Origin: Arthrobacter globiformis
Lineage (GTDB): Bacteria > Actinomycetota > Actinomycetes > Actinomycetales > Micrococcaceae
Direction of reading: 5' to 3'
NCBI RefSeq assembly: GCF_030815865.1
Contig: NZ_JAUSXI010000001.1
Location: forward strand, 4,216,001 to 4,280,000
DNA: 64,000 nucleotides
Part shown: in pieces, positions 51,537 to 60,455 of the stretch
How positions within the stretch are numbered: the first letter of the stretch is position 1
Layout of the letters: each line of letters starts with the position of its first letter
Notes under the pieces: generated by a model
What the model was told of the DNA's origin: nothing
The model's input: only the letters and a program-made list of their open reading frames with translations
Database searches by the model: none
Translations under genes and position numbers: made by a program

Positions 51537-52004
51537 TTGCCAAAGCCCCGCTGGTTGAGCAAGGACGAGGAGGAAGCGTGGCTCGCCTACATCCTCTTCA
51601 GCCGTCAACTGGCCGCAGGGATGGAGCGCCAGCTGGCCGGAAGCGGCGTCTCCGGCGCTGATTACCAGATGCTCGCTCCGCTCGCCGAAGCCGGGGCCGC
51701 CGGCATGCGCCCCCGGGACCTGGGATACAGTGCGGGCTGGGACCGCAGCCGGCTGGCGCACCAGCTGGGACGCATGGAAAAGCGGGGCCTTGTCACCCGC
51801 GAGCCGGCCGCAGACGATGGCCGCGGCACGGTGGTCCGACTCACCGAAGCCGGGCGGGCTGCCTTGAGAGCGGCATCACCGGGCCACATCGAGTGGGTCC
51901 GGGAAAACTTTCTCTCGCTGATGACTCCCGAGGACCGTCGGATGCTCGTGGCCCTTTCCGAACGGGTGATGGCCAAACTCGAGCCTGAGTCACACGCGCG
52001 CTAA
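51537..52004 (+). CDS. MarR-family transcriptional regulator
   Basis: The 155-residue winged-helix regulator has YQMLAPLAEAGAAGMRPRDLGYSAGWDRSRLAHQLGRMEKRGLVTREPAADDGRGTVV, a complete MarR wing and recognition helix. I prefer the TTG at 51537 (MPKPRWLSKDEEE) because AAAGGA lies six bases upstream; an ATG at 51522 lacks any ribosome-binding site. It is divergent from yceI. Its stop overlaps the convergent menD stop by two bases. Confidence 0.87.
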   Translation: MPKPRWLSKDEEEAWLAYILFSRQLAAGMERQLAGSGVSGADYQMLAPLAEAGAAGMRPRDLGYSAGWDRSRLAHQLGRMEKRGLVTREPAADDGRGTVVRLTEAGRAALRAASPGHIEWVRENFLSLMTPEDRRMLVALSERVMAKLEPESHAR

Positions 52005-53794
52005 CCCGCGAGGACTCCCGCCGCCGCTTCCGCCACTGCCGCCTTGATTTGACGGTGCAGGGCGCGGAGTTCATGCCGGTCCGTGCGCACCTCGATGATG
52101 GTGCGAGCCGTAAACGGTGCGGCCAGCGCCTCGGCGAGTCCCGCCGTCGTACTCACCGAACAATGCCCGACGCCGTATGCCGAGGCAAGTGCCGCAATGT
52201 CCACTGAGTGCGGGGTGCCGAAGAGGCGTTCGACGGCGTCTCCGTAGCCGCCGGACTCGGCGACCGCGCCGTGTTCCAGGAGGCTGAAGATGGCGCCGCC
52301 GGAGTCGTTGAGGACCACGATGCGCAGCTGCGGCTGTTCCTCGCCGGCGCCGAGGAAGAGGCCGCCGGCATCGTGCAGGAAGGTGACGTCCCCGAGCAGC
52401 AAGGTGGTTTCCTGGTGTCCGCCGAGGGCGATGCCGGTGGCGGTGGAAATGGTGCCGTCGATGCCGGCCAGGCCCCGGCTGGCGAAGACCGTGGCGGCCG
52501 GCTCCGGTGCAGGCTGGCCGGCGAGGTCGACGTCGCGGATGCCGTTGGATGAGCCGAGGACCAGCTGACCGCGGGCGTGCTGCCACACGAGCGAGCCGAC
52601 GGCGGGACCGGTTGCCGCGTCTGCCGCGGCGAGTATACCGTCGACGGCATGCTGGGCGGCAGCGCCTGCGAGCAGCCAGGCGTCGAGCCAGGCGGACGAG
52701 CCCCGGCCGGCGAACTCCGCCAGTTCGGGCAGCCCGGCGATCGGCGTTTCCCGGCGCCGCCCCGGCTCGTACCAAGCGACCGGCACCGGCTCATAGAGTG
52801 CTGCGGGGATGTCCGTCCGGGCCAGCAGCGCGGAGACCGGCCGGGAGAGCGTGGGGCGCCCGAACACCACGGCGCGCTCGATGGGCAGCGCCGAGTCCGG
52901 GCCGAAGTGCTCCAGCAGCAGGCGGTACGGTCCCACGGCGTTGGGCCCAAAACGGGAGTTGGACGACGGCTCGGCCAGCAGCGGCAGGCCATGGGCGCGG
53001 GCGAAGGCCTCGGCGACCGGACCGGCGTCGTGCCCTGCGAGGACCACGGTGCGCCTCTCCGGGAGGCCGGCCGGGGCAGGGTCAAGGGTCATGGTGAGCG
53101 GGTCGGTGCCGATCCGGAACGTTCCGTGGCCGCGCTGATCCGGCAGCCGCTCCCCCGCCTCGGGCACCAGCGGATCACGGAAGGCGAGGTTGAGCTGGAC
53201 GGGTCCCGGCGGTGTGTCCTCGAAGGCACCCGTCGCGGCGGCGAGCGATGTTTCCACCGCACGCTGCGGGCTCTCGCCGGCGGGAACGTCGACGGCGAAG
53301 CGGACGTGCTCGCCGAAGAGGTCCAGCTGGACGGTGGTCTGGTTCGCGCCCGTGCCGCGCAACTCTTCCGGCCGGTCGGCTGAGAGCACCACCAGCGGTA
53401 CGGCGGCGTGGTTGGCCTCCATCACCGCAGGGAGGAGATTCCCGACGGCGGTCCCTGACGTCGTCAGCACAGCTACCGGCGCGCCGGTGGCCAGGGCCAG
53501 GCCGAGCGCGGTAAACCCCGCCGAACGCTCGTCAATCCGCACCAGCAGTTCAACTTTCCCCGCCGCCGAGGCCTCGGCCAGCGCATAGGCCATGGGAGCC
53601 GACCGCGAGCCCGGGGCTACAACGACGTACCGGACCCCGCCGTCGAGCAGCGTAGCGACGGCAATCCGTGCGGAAGCCACGGACGTAAGCCTGGTCTCGG
53701 CGCCGGGGCGAGGGGCTGGGCCGGCCGCCACGGGGTCAGCCGCTGAAGCATCGGATACGGCGGCGGACGGCTCAGTGGGTTCGTGCGAAGTCAC
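52001..53794 (-). CDS. menD: SEPHCHC synthase (menaquinone biosynthesis)
   Basis: The 597-residue thiamine-diphosphate enzyme condenses isochorismate with 2-oxoglutarate. The N-terminal pyrimidine domain has VVVAPGSRSAPMAYAL, RIDERSAGFTALGLALATG and TTSGTAVGNLLPAVMEA. The PP domain has LLLGDVTFLHDAGGLFLGA and VVLNDSGGAIFSLL. The GTG at 53794 is chosen; the longer open frame runs into the intergenic repeat cluster. A roughly 40-residue Ala/Pro/Ser-rich N-terminal tail precedes the fold. No strong ribosome-binding site is visible. Confidence 0.9.
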   Translation of the reverse strand: MTSHEPTEPSAAVSDASAADPVAAGPAPRPGAETRLTSVASARIAVATLLDGGVRYVVVAPGSRSAPMAYALAEASAAGKVELLVRIDERSAGFTALGLALATGAPVAVLTTSGTAVGNLLPAVMEANHAAVPLVVLSADRPEELRGTGANQTTVQLDLFGEHVRFAVDVPAGESPQRAVETSLAAATGAFEDTPPGPVQLNLAFRDPLVPEAGERLPDQRGHGTFRIGTDPLTMTLDPAPAGLPERRTVVLAGHDAGPVAEAFARAHGLPLLAEPSSNSRFGPNAVGPYRLLLEHFGPDSALPIERAVVFGRPTLSRPVSALLARTDIPAALYEPVPVAWYEPGRRRETPIAGLPELAEFAGRGSSAWLDAWLLAGAAAQHAVDGILAAADAATGPAVGSLVWQHARGQLVLGSSNGIRDVDLAGQPAPEPAATVFASRGLAGIDGTISTATGIALGGHQETTLLLGDVTFLHDAGGLFLGAGEEQPQLRIVVLNDSGGAIFSLLEHGAVAESGGYGDAVERLFGTPHSVDIAALASAYGVGHCSVSTTAGLAEALAAPFTARTIIEVRTDRHELRALHRQIKAAVAEAAAGVLAG

Positions 53795-53810
53795 CGAACC
53801 AGTCTGCCAC

Positions 53811-54084
53811 CAACCGACGCTCCATCCGATCCTGCCGCCAAACTCCAAACGCTTCTTCACGTCCTGCCGGTAAAGGGCCAACGCTTCCTCACGTCCTGCC
53901 GCCAGACTCCAAACGCTTCCTCACATCCTGCCGCCAGACTCCAAACGCTTCCTCACGTCCTGCCGGTAAAGAGCCAACGCTTCCTCACTTTCCCAAGGAA
54001 AGTGAGGAAGCGTTGGCCGAGAACCTGCAATATCTGATGGAGCGTCGGGAAAAACCCGACCAGACGTGAGGAAGCGCTTGGTAC
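53811..54084. repeat. Tandem 31-33 bp repeat cluster with a terminal 21-bp hairpin
   Basis: At least five direct copies of a unit with core CCAACGCTTCCTCAC, followed by GTCCTGCCG, begin near 53845, 53878, 53909, 53941 and 53974 (a degenerate one near 53811). The last copy runs into a perfect inverted repeat, 53973-53993 with 53997-54017, loop CAA. A further inverted copy lies at 54066-54081. The cluster fills the gap between menD and phoX (305 nt); no ORF lies here. Confidence 0.85.
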
Positions 54085-54099
54085 AGAACGAGGCGGAGC

Positions 54100-56181
54100 C
54101 TAGGAGCGGAACACCTGGATCACGGCCGGGCGGGGAGCCCGGACCTGACCACGGCGGGGAGTCGCGCCGGCGGCAACGTAGTCCGGGAAGTACGAGTGCG
54201 GCGCCTCGAAGGTGCCCTCCTCGCCCGGGTGCTGCACGGAGACGAACACGGTGCGCTCGGTGTCGTGGACGATCGGCCCGCAGGTTTCGGCGTCGCGGGG
54301 CACGGCCAGGAACTGCTCCACGCGGCCGCGCTCGGGGCCATCCAGGGTGACCTTGAACAGGCCGTCAGCCTTGCCGATGCCGGAGGGGGCGCCGTCGGTG
54401 GAGATCCAGAGATTGCCCACGGAATCGAAGGCCAGGTTGTCCGGGCAGGAAATCGGCGAGACCTGGTCGGCCGGGAAGCCGGAAAAGTAGGTGACGTCGC
54501 CGGTGGAGGGATCGCCGCAGACCATCAGCAGGTTCCACGTGAACTTGGTGGAGGTCTGGTCGCCGGTCTCCGTGATTTCGACGATGTGGCCGTCGCGGTT
54601 TTCGTTGCGCGGGTTGACCTCTGTGGCGCCTTCCTTGCCCGGCTTGCCGCGGTCCGAGTTGTTGGTGCAGGCCACGTAGACCTTGCCGGTGTGCAGGCTG
54701 GGCTGGACGTCTTCGCAGCGGTCCATCTTGGTGGGGCCCACCTTGTCCGCGGCCAGCCGCGTGTACACGAGGACTTCCTCGACGGACATGCCGGCAACCA
54801 TGGACCTGCCGCCGACCACCAGGGGCAGCCATTCGCCGGTGCCGTCGAAGGAGCCGTCCGACGGAACCGAGCCCTTGCCGTCAATCTCAGCGGCCGGGGC
54901 GCTGCCGGCGAACTTCGCAACGTAGAGGTCGCCCTCGGAGAGGAGCGTCATGTTGTGCCTGCGGTCGCCCTCGCGGTACTTGGCCTTGGAGACGAACTTG
55001 TAGAGGTAATCGAAGCGCTCGTCGTCGCCGGAGTAGGCAACCACGTGGCCGGACTCGGCCACGATCACGTTGGCGCCCTCATGCTTGAAACGGCCCAGGG
55101 ATGAGTGCTTCTTCGGCGTGGACGTGGGGTCGAACGGGTCCACCTCCACAATCCAGCCGAAGCGGTTGGTTTCATTTTCGTAGCCGGCGTTGTTGGCGTT
55201 GAAACGCGGGTCGTCCAGCTCCCACTGCCGCGCCGTGGCCTTGTTGGTGAGGCCGTAGCGCTTGTCCGAGGCGGACGTGCCCGGAGCGACGAAGTAACCG
55301 TTGAAGTTTTCCTCGCCCGAGAGGATGGTGCCCCACGGGGTGGTTCCGCCGGAGCAGTTGCCCAGCGTGCCGTTGATCCAGCGGCCCTCGGGGTCGGCCA
55401 CGGTCTTGACCAGGTCCGAGCCGGCGACGGGCCCGGTCAGCTCGTAGCTGGTGCTGTTTAGGTAGCGGCGGTTCAGCGGGGCGCCCTGGACGTAGCTCCA
55501 GGGCTTGTTCTTGTTCTTGCGCTCCAGCTCGACGACGGTGAGGCCGTGGGCAGCCGCACCCACCGCCCGCACCTGCTCGGCGGGCATGCTGGCAGGGAAC
55601 ATGATGTTCTCGTTGGTGTATTCGTGGTTCGCGAAGAGCAGAGCGCGCCGGCCCTTGCTGCCGGGGATCTCGAGGATGTCCGAGTAGTCGTTGTTGTAGC
55701 CGAACTGGCGCTCCTGTGCTGCTGCGGTCTGGTTGCCCAGCTCGAGCGCCGGGGCGTCCTTGAAGATGGGGTCACCCCAGCGAATCACCGGCTGCCAGGT
55801 GAATCCTGCCGGCACCGTCACGGCGTCAACGTCGGACGCAATGGAAGGGATGGCGGTGAACTGCAGCTTGGACGCGCCCGGGCTAAAACCGTTTCTGGCG
55901 GCGGACAGTCCCGTCCCGCCGTCGGCGACGGCCTTCTCGGTGGACGTCACGGCACCGCCGAGGACGACGGCGAGGGCACCGGCGGCGCCGAAACCCAGGG
56001 CGGCGCGGCGGGACAGCGTGGTGGAGGCAATGTCGCGGAAGTAGCTGTTGGAGCTCGTGTTGCAGACGTCGCCCGCGCAGGCGTTGTCGCACTTGAGGGC
56101 GCAGGTGACAGGGCTGCGCTTGCCTTTGGTGTGGCCGAGCATGGGCAGCAGGGCGAACTTGCGTCCGGAGATTTCAGACAT
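54100..56181 (-). CDS. PhoX-family phosphatase (DUF839), Tat-exported
   Basis: The 693-residue protein belongs to the PhoX/DUF839 family of Ca/Fe-dependent alkaline phosphatases. The N-terminus has a cysteine set, TCALKCDNACAGDVC (about 26-40), before a Tat signal (TLSRRAALGFGAAGALAVVLGG, twin Arg about 58-59). The beta-propeller body has TPWGTILSGEENFNGYF, GRFKHEGANVIV and a C-terminal ETCGPIVHDTERTVFVSVQHPGEEG. It should release phosphate outside the cell. GGAAGG lies eight bases before the ATG at 56181. Repeat clusters bracket the gene. Confidence 0.87.
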   Translation of the reverse strand: MSEISGRKFALLPMLGHTKGKRSPVTCALKCDNACAGDVCNTSSNSYFRDIASTTLSRRAALGFGAAGALAVVLGGAVTSTEKAVADGGTGLSAARNGFSPGASKLQFTAIPSIASDVDAVTVPAGFTWQPVIRWGDPIFKDAPALELGNQTAAAQERQFGYNNDYSDILEIPGSKGRRALLFANHEYTNENIMFPASMPAEQVRAVGAAAHGLTVVELERKNKNKPWSYVQGAPLNRRYLNSTSYELTGPVAGSDLVKTVADPEGRWINGTLGNCSGGTTPWGTILSGEENFNGYFVAPGTSASDKRYGLTNKATARQWELDDPRFNANNAGYENETNRFGWIVEVDPFDPTSTPKKHSSLGRFKHEGANVIVAESGHVVAYSGDDERFDYLYKFVSKAKYREGDRRHNMTLLSEGDLYVAKFAGSAPAAEIDGKGSVPSDGSFDGTGEWLPLVVGGRSMVAGMSVEEVLVYTRLAADKVGPTKMDRCEDVQPSLHTGKVYVACTNNSDRGKPGKEGATEVNPRNENRDGHIVEITETGDQTSTKFTWNLLMVCGDPSTGDVTYFSGFPADQVSPISCPDNLAFDSVGNLWISTDGAPSGIGKADGLFKVTLDGPERGRVEQFLAVPRDAETCGPIVHDTERTVFVSVQHPGEEGTFEAPHSYFPDYVAAGATPRRGQVRAPRPAVIQVFRS

Positions 56182-56286
56182 GGGAGAGAGACCTTCCAAG
56201 GGTTTAGATGCGGCACCGCCACCCTGCCAGGGAAAGCCAACCGGAAGCCGACACTCAGATGAAGATCCGGTGAACTCGGCACGCGG

Positions 56287-56368
56287 ATGAGGAAGCGTTC
56301 CGGGAAACCCTCAGGACATGAGGAAGCGTCGCCGGAAAACCCGCAGGACCTGAGGAAGCGTTTGTTGG
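56287..56368. repeat. Three copies of the TGAGGAAGCG repeat
   Basis: TGAGGAAGCG recurs at 56288, 56319 and 56351 (spacing 31 and 32), in the opposite orientation to the direct copies at 53845-53990. Units share the CGGAAAACCC-CAGGA filler. They lie between the phoX start and the menC stop. Confidence 0.8.
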
Positions 56369-56375
56369 GAGGGGG

Positions 56376-57374
56376 TTAGGCCGGGGCCGGGAGCGCGGCG
56401 TACGCGCGGCGGAGCCGGGCGAGCCACCATTCCCGGCGCCCGGACGGGGCGGCGTACTGCTCAAGCAGCCCCTCGTCGGCGACGGCATCGCGCAAGGTGA
56501 TGGCGCCGTCGTCGGCCACCAATGGTTCGGTAATCACGTCCGCGGCGAGCAGCGAAACCGTTCCCAGCCCGCATGCATAGGGCAGTTCCGGCAGTGCGGC
56601 AGCGAGCGCGAGCCCGGCACGGATCCCCACGGAGGTATCCAGGGCGGAACTCACGACGGCGGGCATCCCCGCCTGCGCGACCAATTCCAGCGCCCGCCGG
56701 ACTCCCCCGAGCGGCGCCACCTTCACGACGAGGAGATCTGCCGCACCTGCCCGCGCCACCTTGAGGGGATCGTCTTCCTTGCGGACACTTTCGTCGGCCG
56801 CGATCAGCACAGCCACGCCCGCCGCACGGAGCCGCCGCCGCACCTCCGCCAGGCCCTCAATCTCCGGCACGGGCTGCTCGGCGTACTCCAGCCCTACTTC
56901 GGCCAGCCGGGTCAGCGCCGCCACCGCCGCCGGAACGTCCCAGCCGCCGTTGGCGTCCACGCGGATGGCAGCGTCCGGAAGCGCGGCACGGACAGCAGCG
57001 ACGCGGGCAGCGTCGTCGGCGAGCGTCTGGCCGCGTTCTGCCACCTTGACCTTGACGGCGTCCACGCGGCCGAATCTGGCCAGTATCTCGGGAACTCGCT
57101 CCGCTTCAATGGCGGGCACGGTCGCATTGACGGGGATGCTGGTCCGCAGGGGCTCCGGGAAACCGTGCCAGCCGGCCTCGATGGCGGAGGCAAGCCAGCG
57201 GGAGGCCTCGGCGTCGCCGTACTCGGGGAACGCGCCGAACTCGCCCCATCCCATCGGACCGCGGAGGAGCAGCGTTTCGCGTTCCAGGATCCCGCGGAAC
57301 TTCACGCGCATGGGCAGAACCACCACGCGGGCGCTTTGCAGCAGTTCCTCGAGGGGCGGGTGCGGGAGAGGCAT
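56376..57374 (-). CDS. menC: o-Succinylbenzoate synthase
   Basis: The 332-residue enolase-superfamily enzyme dehydrates SHCHC to o-succinylbenzoate. Catalytic Lys pair in DAVKVKVAE, metal ligands in RVDANGGWD, YAEQPV and IAADESV, and the second-half Lys in LVVKVAPLGG are present in the expected order. The ATG at 57374 (MPLPHPPLEELL) is chosen over an earlier in-frame ATG. It is separated from menD by phoX and its repeats. Confidence 0.9.
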   Translation of the reverse strand: MPLPHPPLEELLQSARVVVLPMRVKFRGILERETLLLRGPMGWGEFGAFPEYGDAEASRWLASAIEAGWHGFPEPLRTSIPVNATVPAIEAERVPEILARFGRVDAVKVKVAERGQTLADDAARVAAVRAALPDAAIRVDANGGWDVPAAVAALTRLAEVGLEYAEQPVPEIEGLAEVRRRLRAAGVAVLIAADESVRKEDDPLKVARAGAADLLVVKVAPLGGVRRALELVAQAGMPAVVSSALDTSVGIRAGLALAAALPELPYACGLGTVSLLAADVITEPLVADDGAITLRDAVADEGLLEQYAAPSGRREWWLARLRRAYAALPAPA

Positions 57375-57496
57375 GAATTCACTGTACCGGCGTGCCCGCC
57401 ACCGATCGGCCAAGGCGAAAACCAGCGAACAGAACTACGCCGGCCCCTACGCCATTGGAGGGGTCGGCGGCCTTTGGGTGGCGGTTCATCTGGGAG

Positions 57497-58888
57497 TCAT
57501 ACCGAGGGGACCGGTTCCTGTTCGTGCTCGACGACGGCCGGAACCTTGGTGCCCCCGACTCCGAAGCGCGCGATCACCGTGGTGCCCCGTCCGGGAGCGG
57601 AGATCAACTGGAGCGTGCCGCCGGCCTCGCCGATGGTGTCCTTCATGATGCGCAGGCCGAAGTGTCCTTCCGGCGACCCCTGGCTCTGGTCGAAGCCGCA
57701 GCCGTCGTCCTGGATGCGGATCTCCGAACGGCGGCGGTCCTGATGGAGATGGAGCTCAGCCCTCGTCGCTTTGGAATGCTTGGCGGTGTTGGCCAGGGCC
57801 TCACGGGCCACCCGGTAGAACAGCGCCGCGCGGTCCCGGTCCAGCTCACACTTCTCCGGCAGGTCCAGCTCCAGGCTGATCCCGCGTTCTTCGAGCGGAT
57901 CGCCGAGCCGGGCAAGTGCGCCGGAGAGGCCGAGGCGGTTCAGGTCCGGCGGGTACAGCTCGCTGGTCATAGCCCGCAGGCTGCGGACGTTGTCCTGCAG
58001 GATCCGCCGGGCGTCGGAGAACAGCGCACGTTGGCCCACCGGGCTGTGCAGTTCCTCGGACTCCATCACGTAGGACAGCCCCGAGAGCTCCTGGATCACC
58101 TCGTCGTGCAGGTCCCGGGCAATGCGCTGGCGCTCGAGCTCGGAGGCTTCGATGGCCCGGCGAAGCAGGCGGCTCCGGCCGGCTTCGTAGGCCTGGATCC
58201 TGCGTGCCAGCTGGACTGCCGGGAACAGCTGGGCAAGCTGGAGGACTGCAAGTGATAGCAGGAACGGCGGGACCATGCCGAACAGAACGGCAGCCTGCTC
58301 CTGGCGGACACCGTCGTCGTCGTAATAGGTCTCAAACACCAGCTTTTGCCCGTCGGGGGCAGTGACGGGCACGTAGACCTCCACGAGCTCGCCGTTTTCG
58401 ACGTTGGGCGTGTTGACCTCGTCCTTCTGCATCTCGAGGTTGGCCGGGACGTCCCCGCCGTCCAGGATTTCTTGCGCCTCGTGCGGCAGGCCGAAGGTGT
58501 GGCCGATGAGCTTGAGGTCGTCCGAGTAGACGATGCGCCCGTTTTTGTCCCAGAGCCTGATCTCGAATACCGAGGACTCCCCCATCCAGGGGCGGAGGCG
58601 CTCCTCCAGCCGGTCAACCGCGGTGGGCTCGCCGGACAGGACTTCCTCGTCCAGCAGCGGCCCCACCACGTTGTTGGCCAGGTGGTCGGTGGCCTCCTTG
58701 GAGTTCTCCAAAGCATGGCGTTCCGCCTCGGACCAGATCCAGAAGGCCACCGGGGTGGTGACCACCACCAGGGCAACCAGCCCCATCAGCAGGAACCTCC
58801 GGACGGCCTTGAAAACCTCGGAATTGTGGTAGGCCGGCGATTCGAACGGGCGGAACAAGGCAGGTTTACGGAGCGATGGTCTAGCCAT
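57497..58888 (-). CDS. Sensor histidine kinase (HisKA_3/NarL type)
   Basis: The 463-residue kinase has a membrane segment (about 33-52), an extracytoplasmic sensor region (about 55-195), a second segment (about 200-225) and a cytoplasmic linker. HisKA_3 has ERQRIARDLHDEVIQ (phospho-His about 261). The HATPase domain has the N-box VAREALANTAKHSKA and G-boxes DDGCGFDQ and GHFGLRIMKDT. Its ATG overlaps the stop of the SARP-type response regulator (ATGGCTAG), so the two are translationally coupled and form a pair. The signal is unknown. Confidence 0.88.
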   Translation of the reverse strand: MARPSLRKPALFRPFESPAYHNSEVFKAVRRFLLMGLVALVVVTTPVAFWIWSEAERHALENSKEATDHLANNVVGPLLDEEVLSGEPTAVDRLEERLRPWMGESSVFEIRLWDKNGRIVYSDDLKLIGHTFGLPHEAQEILDGGDVPANLEMQKDEVNTPNVENGELVEVYVPVTAPDGQKLVFETYYDDDGVRQEQAAVLFGMVPPFLLSLAVLQLAQLFPAVQLARRIQAYEAGRSRLLRRAIEASELERQRIARDLHDEVIQELSGLSYVMESEELHSPVGQRALFSDARRILQDNVRSLRAMTSELYPPDLNRLGLSGALARLGDPLEERGISLELDLPEKCELDRDRAALFYRVAREALANTAKHSKATRAELHLHQDRRRSEIRIQDDGCGFDQSQGSPEGHFGLRIMKDTIGEAGGTLQLISAPGRGTTVIARFGVGGTKVPAVVEHEQEPVPSV

Positions 58889-60455
58889 TGGACGGCTGCT
58901 CGAGCATGCCGCGCCGTGACGCTTCCATGACCGATTCCAGCTGCGAGTGGGTTCCGAGCTTGGCGAAGATCGCCTTCACGTAGCCGCGGCAGGTGTTGAG
59001 GGAGATGTCCAGCTTGCTGGCCACTTCCTTCGACCCGTGGCCACCGGCCATAAGCCGAAGCACATCTAGTTCCCGGGGGGTCAGGACGGGTCCGCCGGGC
59101 TCCATTTCGCGGGCCACGGGGGCCGGAGCGGGGGTGGACATGCCCAGCTGCGCCACCAGGGAGGGGTGCACAACCATGTTGCCTGCCCGCGCGTAGCGGA
59201 GGGTGTCCAGCAGGGTGGATAGCGATCCGCCCTTGGGCAGGAAGGCGCAGATGCCCATGGAGGCGGCGGTCCGCAGCGCTTCCGGCGTCGGGTCGCCGGT
59301 GAGCATGACGATCCGGGTGTTCGGGGCGTCAGCCAGGATGCGGGCAGCGGCGGTGAGGCCGTCACCGTCGGGGAGGTGGAAGTCCATGATCACGACGTCG
59401 GGCTTGAGGGCGATGCTCTGCTCCACGCCGCTCTTGGCGGTGGTGGCCGAGGCGACGCTCCGCAGGTCGGGCTCGCGGTCGAGGGCTGCTGTCAGCAGTT
59501 CGGTGAACGTGCTGTGGTCGTCGATGGTCAGGATGCTGATTTCCCGGGTGACTTGGGAAGTTGCCGGGAGCTGAGCACCCGAATCATTGAGGTCCATGTC
59601 ATCCTCACTGGCGGCTGTTGCCTGGAGCAGCCGGGCGTGCGCTTCCCGAAGCTGGCGTCCGGGGAGGCAGCCGATCTCCTGGTCCATGACCCGGCGGCAG
59701 CGCCCGTAGGCCCGCAGTGCTTCCATGTATTGCCCGGATTCTTCCAGGCCCAAGATCAAGGCGGTCCAGGCTCGCTCGTTGATGGGATCGTCCACGAGCA
59801 GTTCGCTGGCGAGGGCCACCGCGCGCTCCGGGTGTCCGACGGCGACGGCGGCTTCAGCGGCCCGTGCCTTAATGCTCGCGACGCGGGCTGAGTGGAGCGA
59901 ACGCTCTTCCTCTGCCCAGCCGGCCATCAGCTCATCCCCGAGCAGTGGCATGGAGGCGATGCCGAGGGCCTTCTCGAGCAGCCGGAAGGATTCCTCGGGT
60001 GAGGCGTGCCCGGCCTGCTTCAGAAGCTCGTCGAACCGGTCAAGGTCCAGGTCAACCATGCTGCGGTCGATCATGTAGCCTCCGGTGACTGTGCGGAGGG
60101 CTCCGCCCTTGCCGCTTCCGGGCTGAAGGTGGCGGCGCAGGACGCTGACGTAGCTTTCCAAAGTGGATAGTGCCTCGGACGGCGGCTGGCCATTCCACAA
60201 AACTTCGATCAGGTGGTTCTTAGAGACCGGGGTCCCCAGCTTGAGCAACAGGATTTCAAGGACCTGGCGGGGCTTGGGCCCGCCGAGCTCGTGGGATCCG
60301 ATCTCCACGCCGCCGCGGCGGACACGGAGCGGCCCCAGGATGTTGATGGACAACTTCGTCGTTGTTCCACCGGTGTCTTCCATTGAGTTCGGAAGGTACT
60401 CGTCGTCGTTAACCCTCCGGGTCCAACGAGTATCTTCTGCAACAGTTTGTACCAT
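58881..60455 (-). CDS. SARP-like response regulator: OmpR-type DNA-binding, BTAD, REC and LuxR HTH
   Basis: The 524-residue protein combines, in order, an OmpR/SARP-type DNA-binding domain (about 33-130, LSINILGPLRVRRGG), a BTAD helical domain (about 133-283), a receiver (about 305-425; acidic ILTIDDHS, phospho-Asp about 358 in VIMDFHLPDGDG, Lys in LPKGG) and a GerE/LuxR helix-turn-helix (about 458-515, LTPRELDVLRLMAGGHGSKEVASKLDISLNT). Two DNA-binding domains around a receiver is unusual. AGGTG lies six bases before the ATG at 60455. The cognate kinase follows with overlap. Confidence 0.85.
   Translation of the reverse strand: MVQTVAEDTRWTRRVNDDEYLPNSMEDTGGTTTKLSINILGPLRVRRGGVEIGSHELGGPKPRQVLEILLLKLGTPVSKNHLIEVLWNGQPPSEALSTLESYVSVLRRHLQPGSGKGGALRTVTGGYMIDRSMVDLDLDRFDELLKQAGHASPEESFRLLEKALGIASMPLLGDELMAGWAEEERSLHSARVASIKARAAEAAVAVGHPERAVALASELLVDDPINERAWTALILGLEESGQYMEALRAYGRCRRVMDQEIGCLPGRQLREAHARLLQATAASEDDMDLNDSGAQLPATSQVTREISILTIDDHSTFTELLTAALDREPDLRSVASATTAKSGVEQSIALKPDVVIMDFHLPDGDGLTAAARILADAPNTRIVMLTGDPTPEALRTAASMGICAFLPKGGSLSTLLDTLRYARAGNMVVHPSLVAQLGMSTPAPAPVAREMEPGGPVLTPRELDVLRLMAGGHGSKEVASKLDISLNTCRGYVKAIFAKLGTHSQLESVMEASRRGMLEQPSNG

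Noticed and set aside
53811..54084. Short tandem repeats resembling a CRISPR array
   Set aside because: Units are contiguous 31-33 bp with no unique spacers between them, and no cas gene is present.
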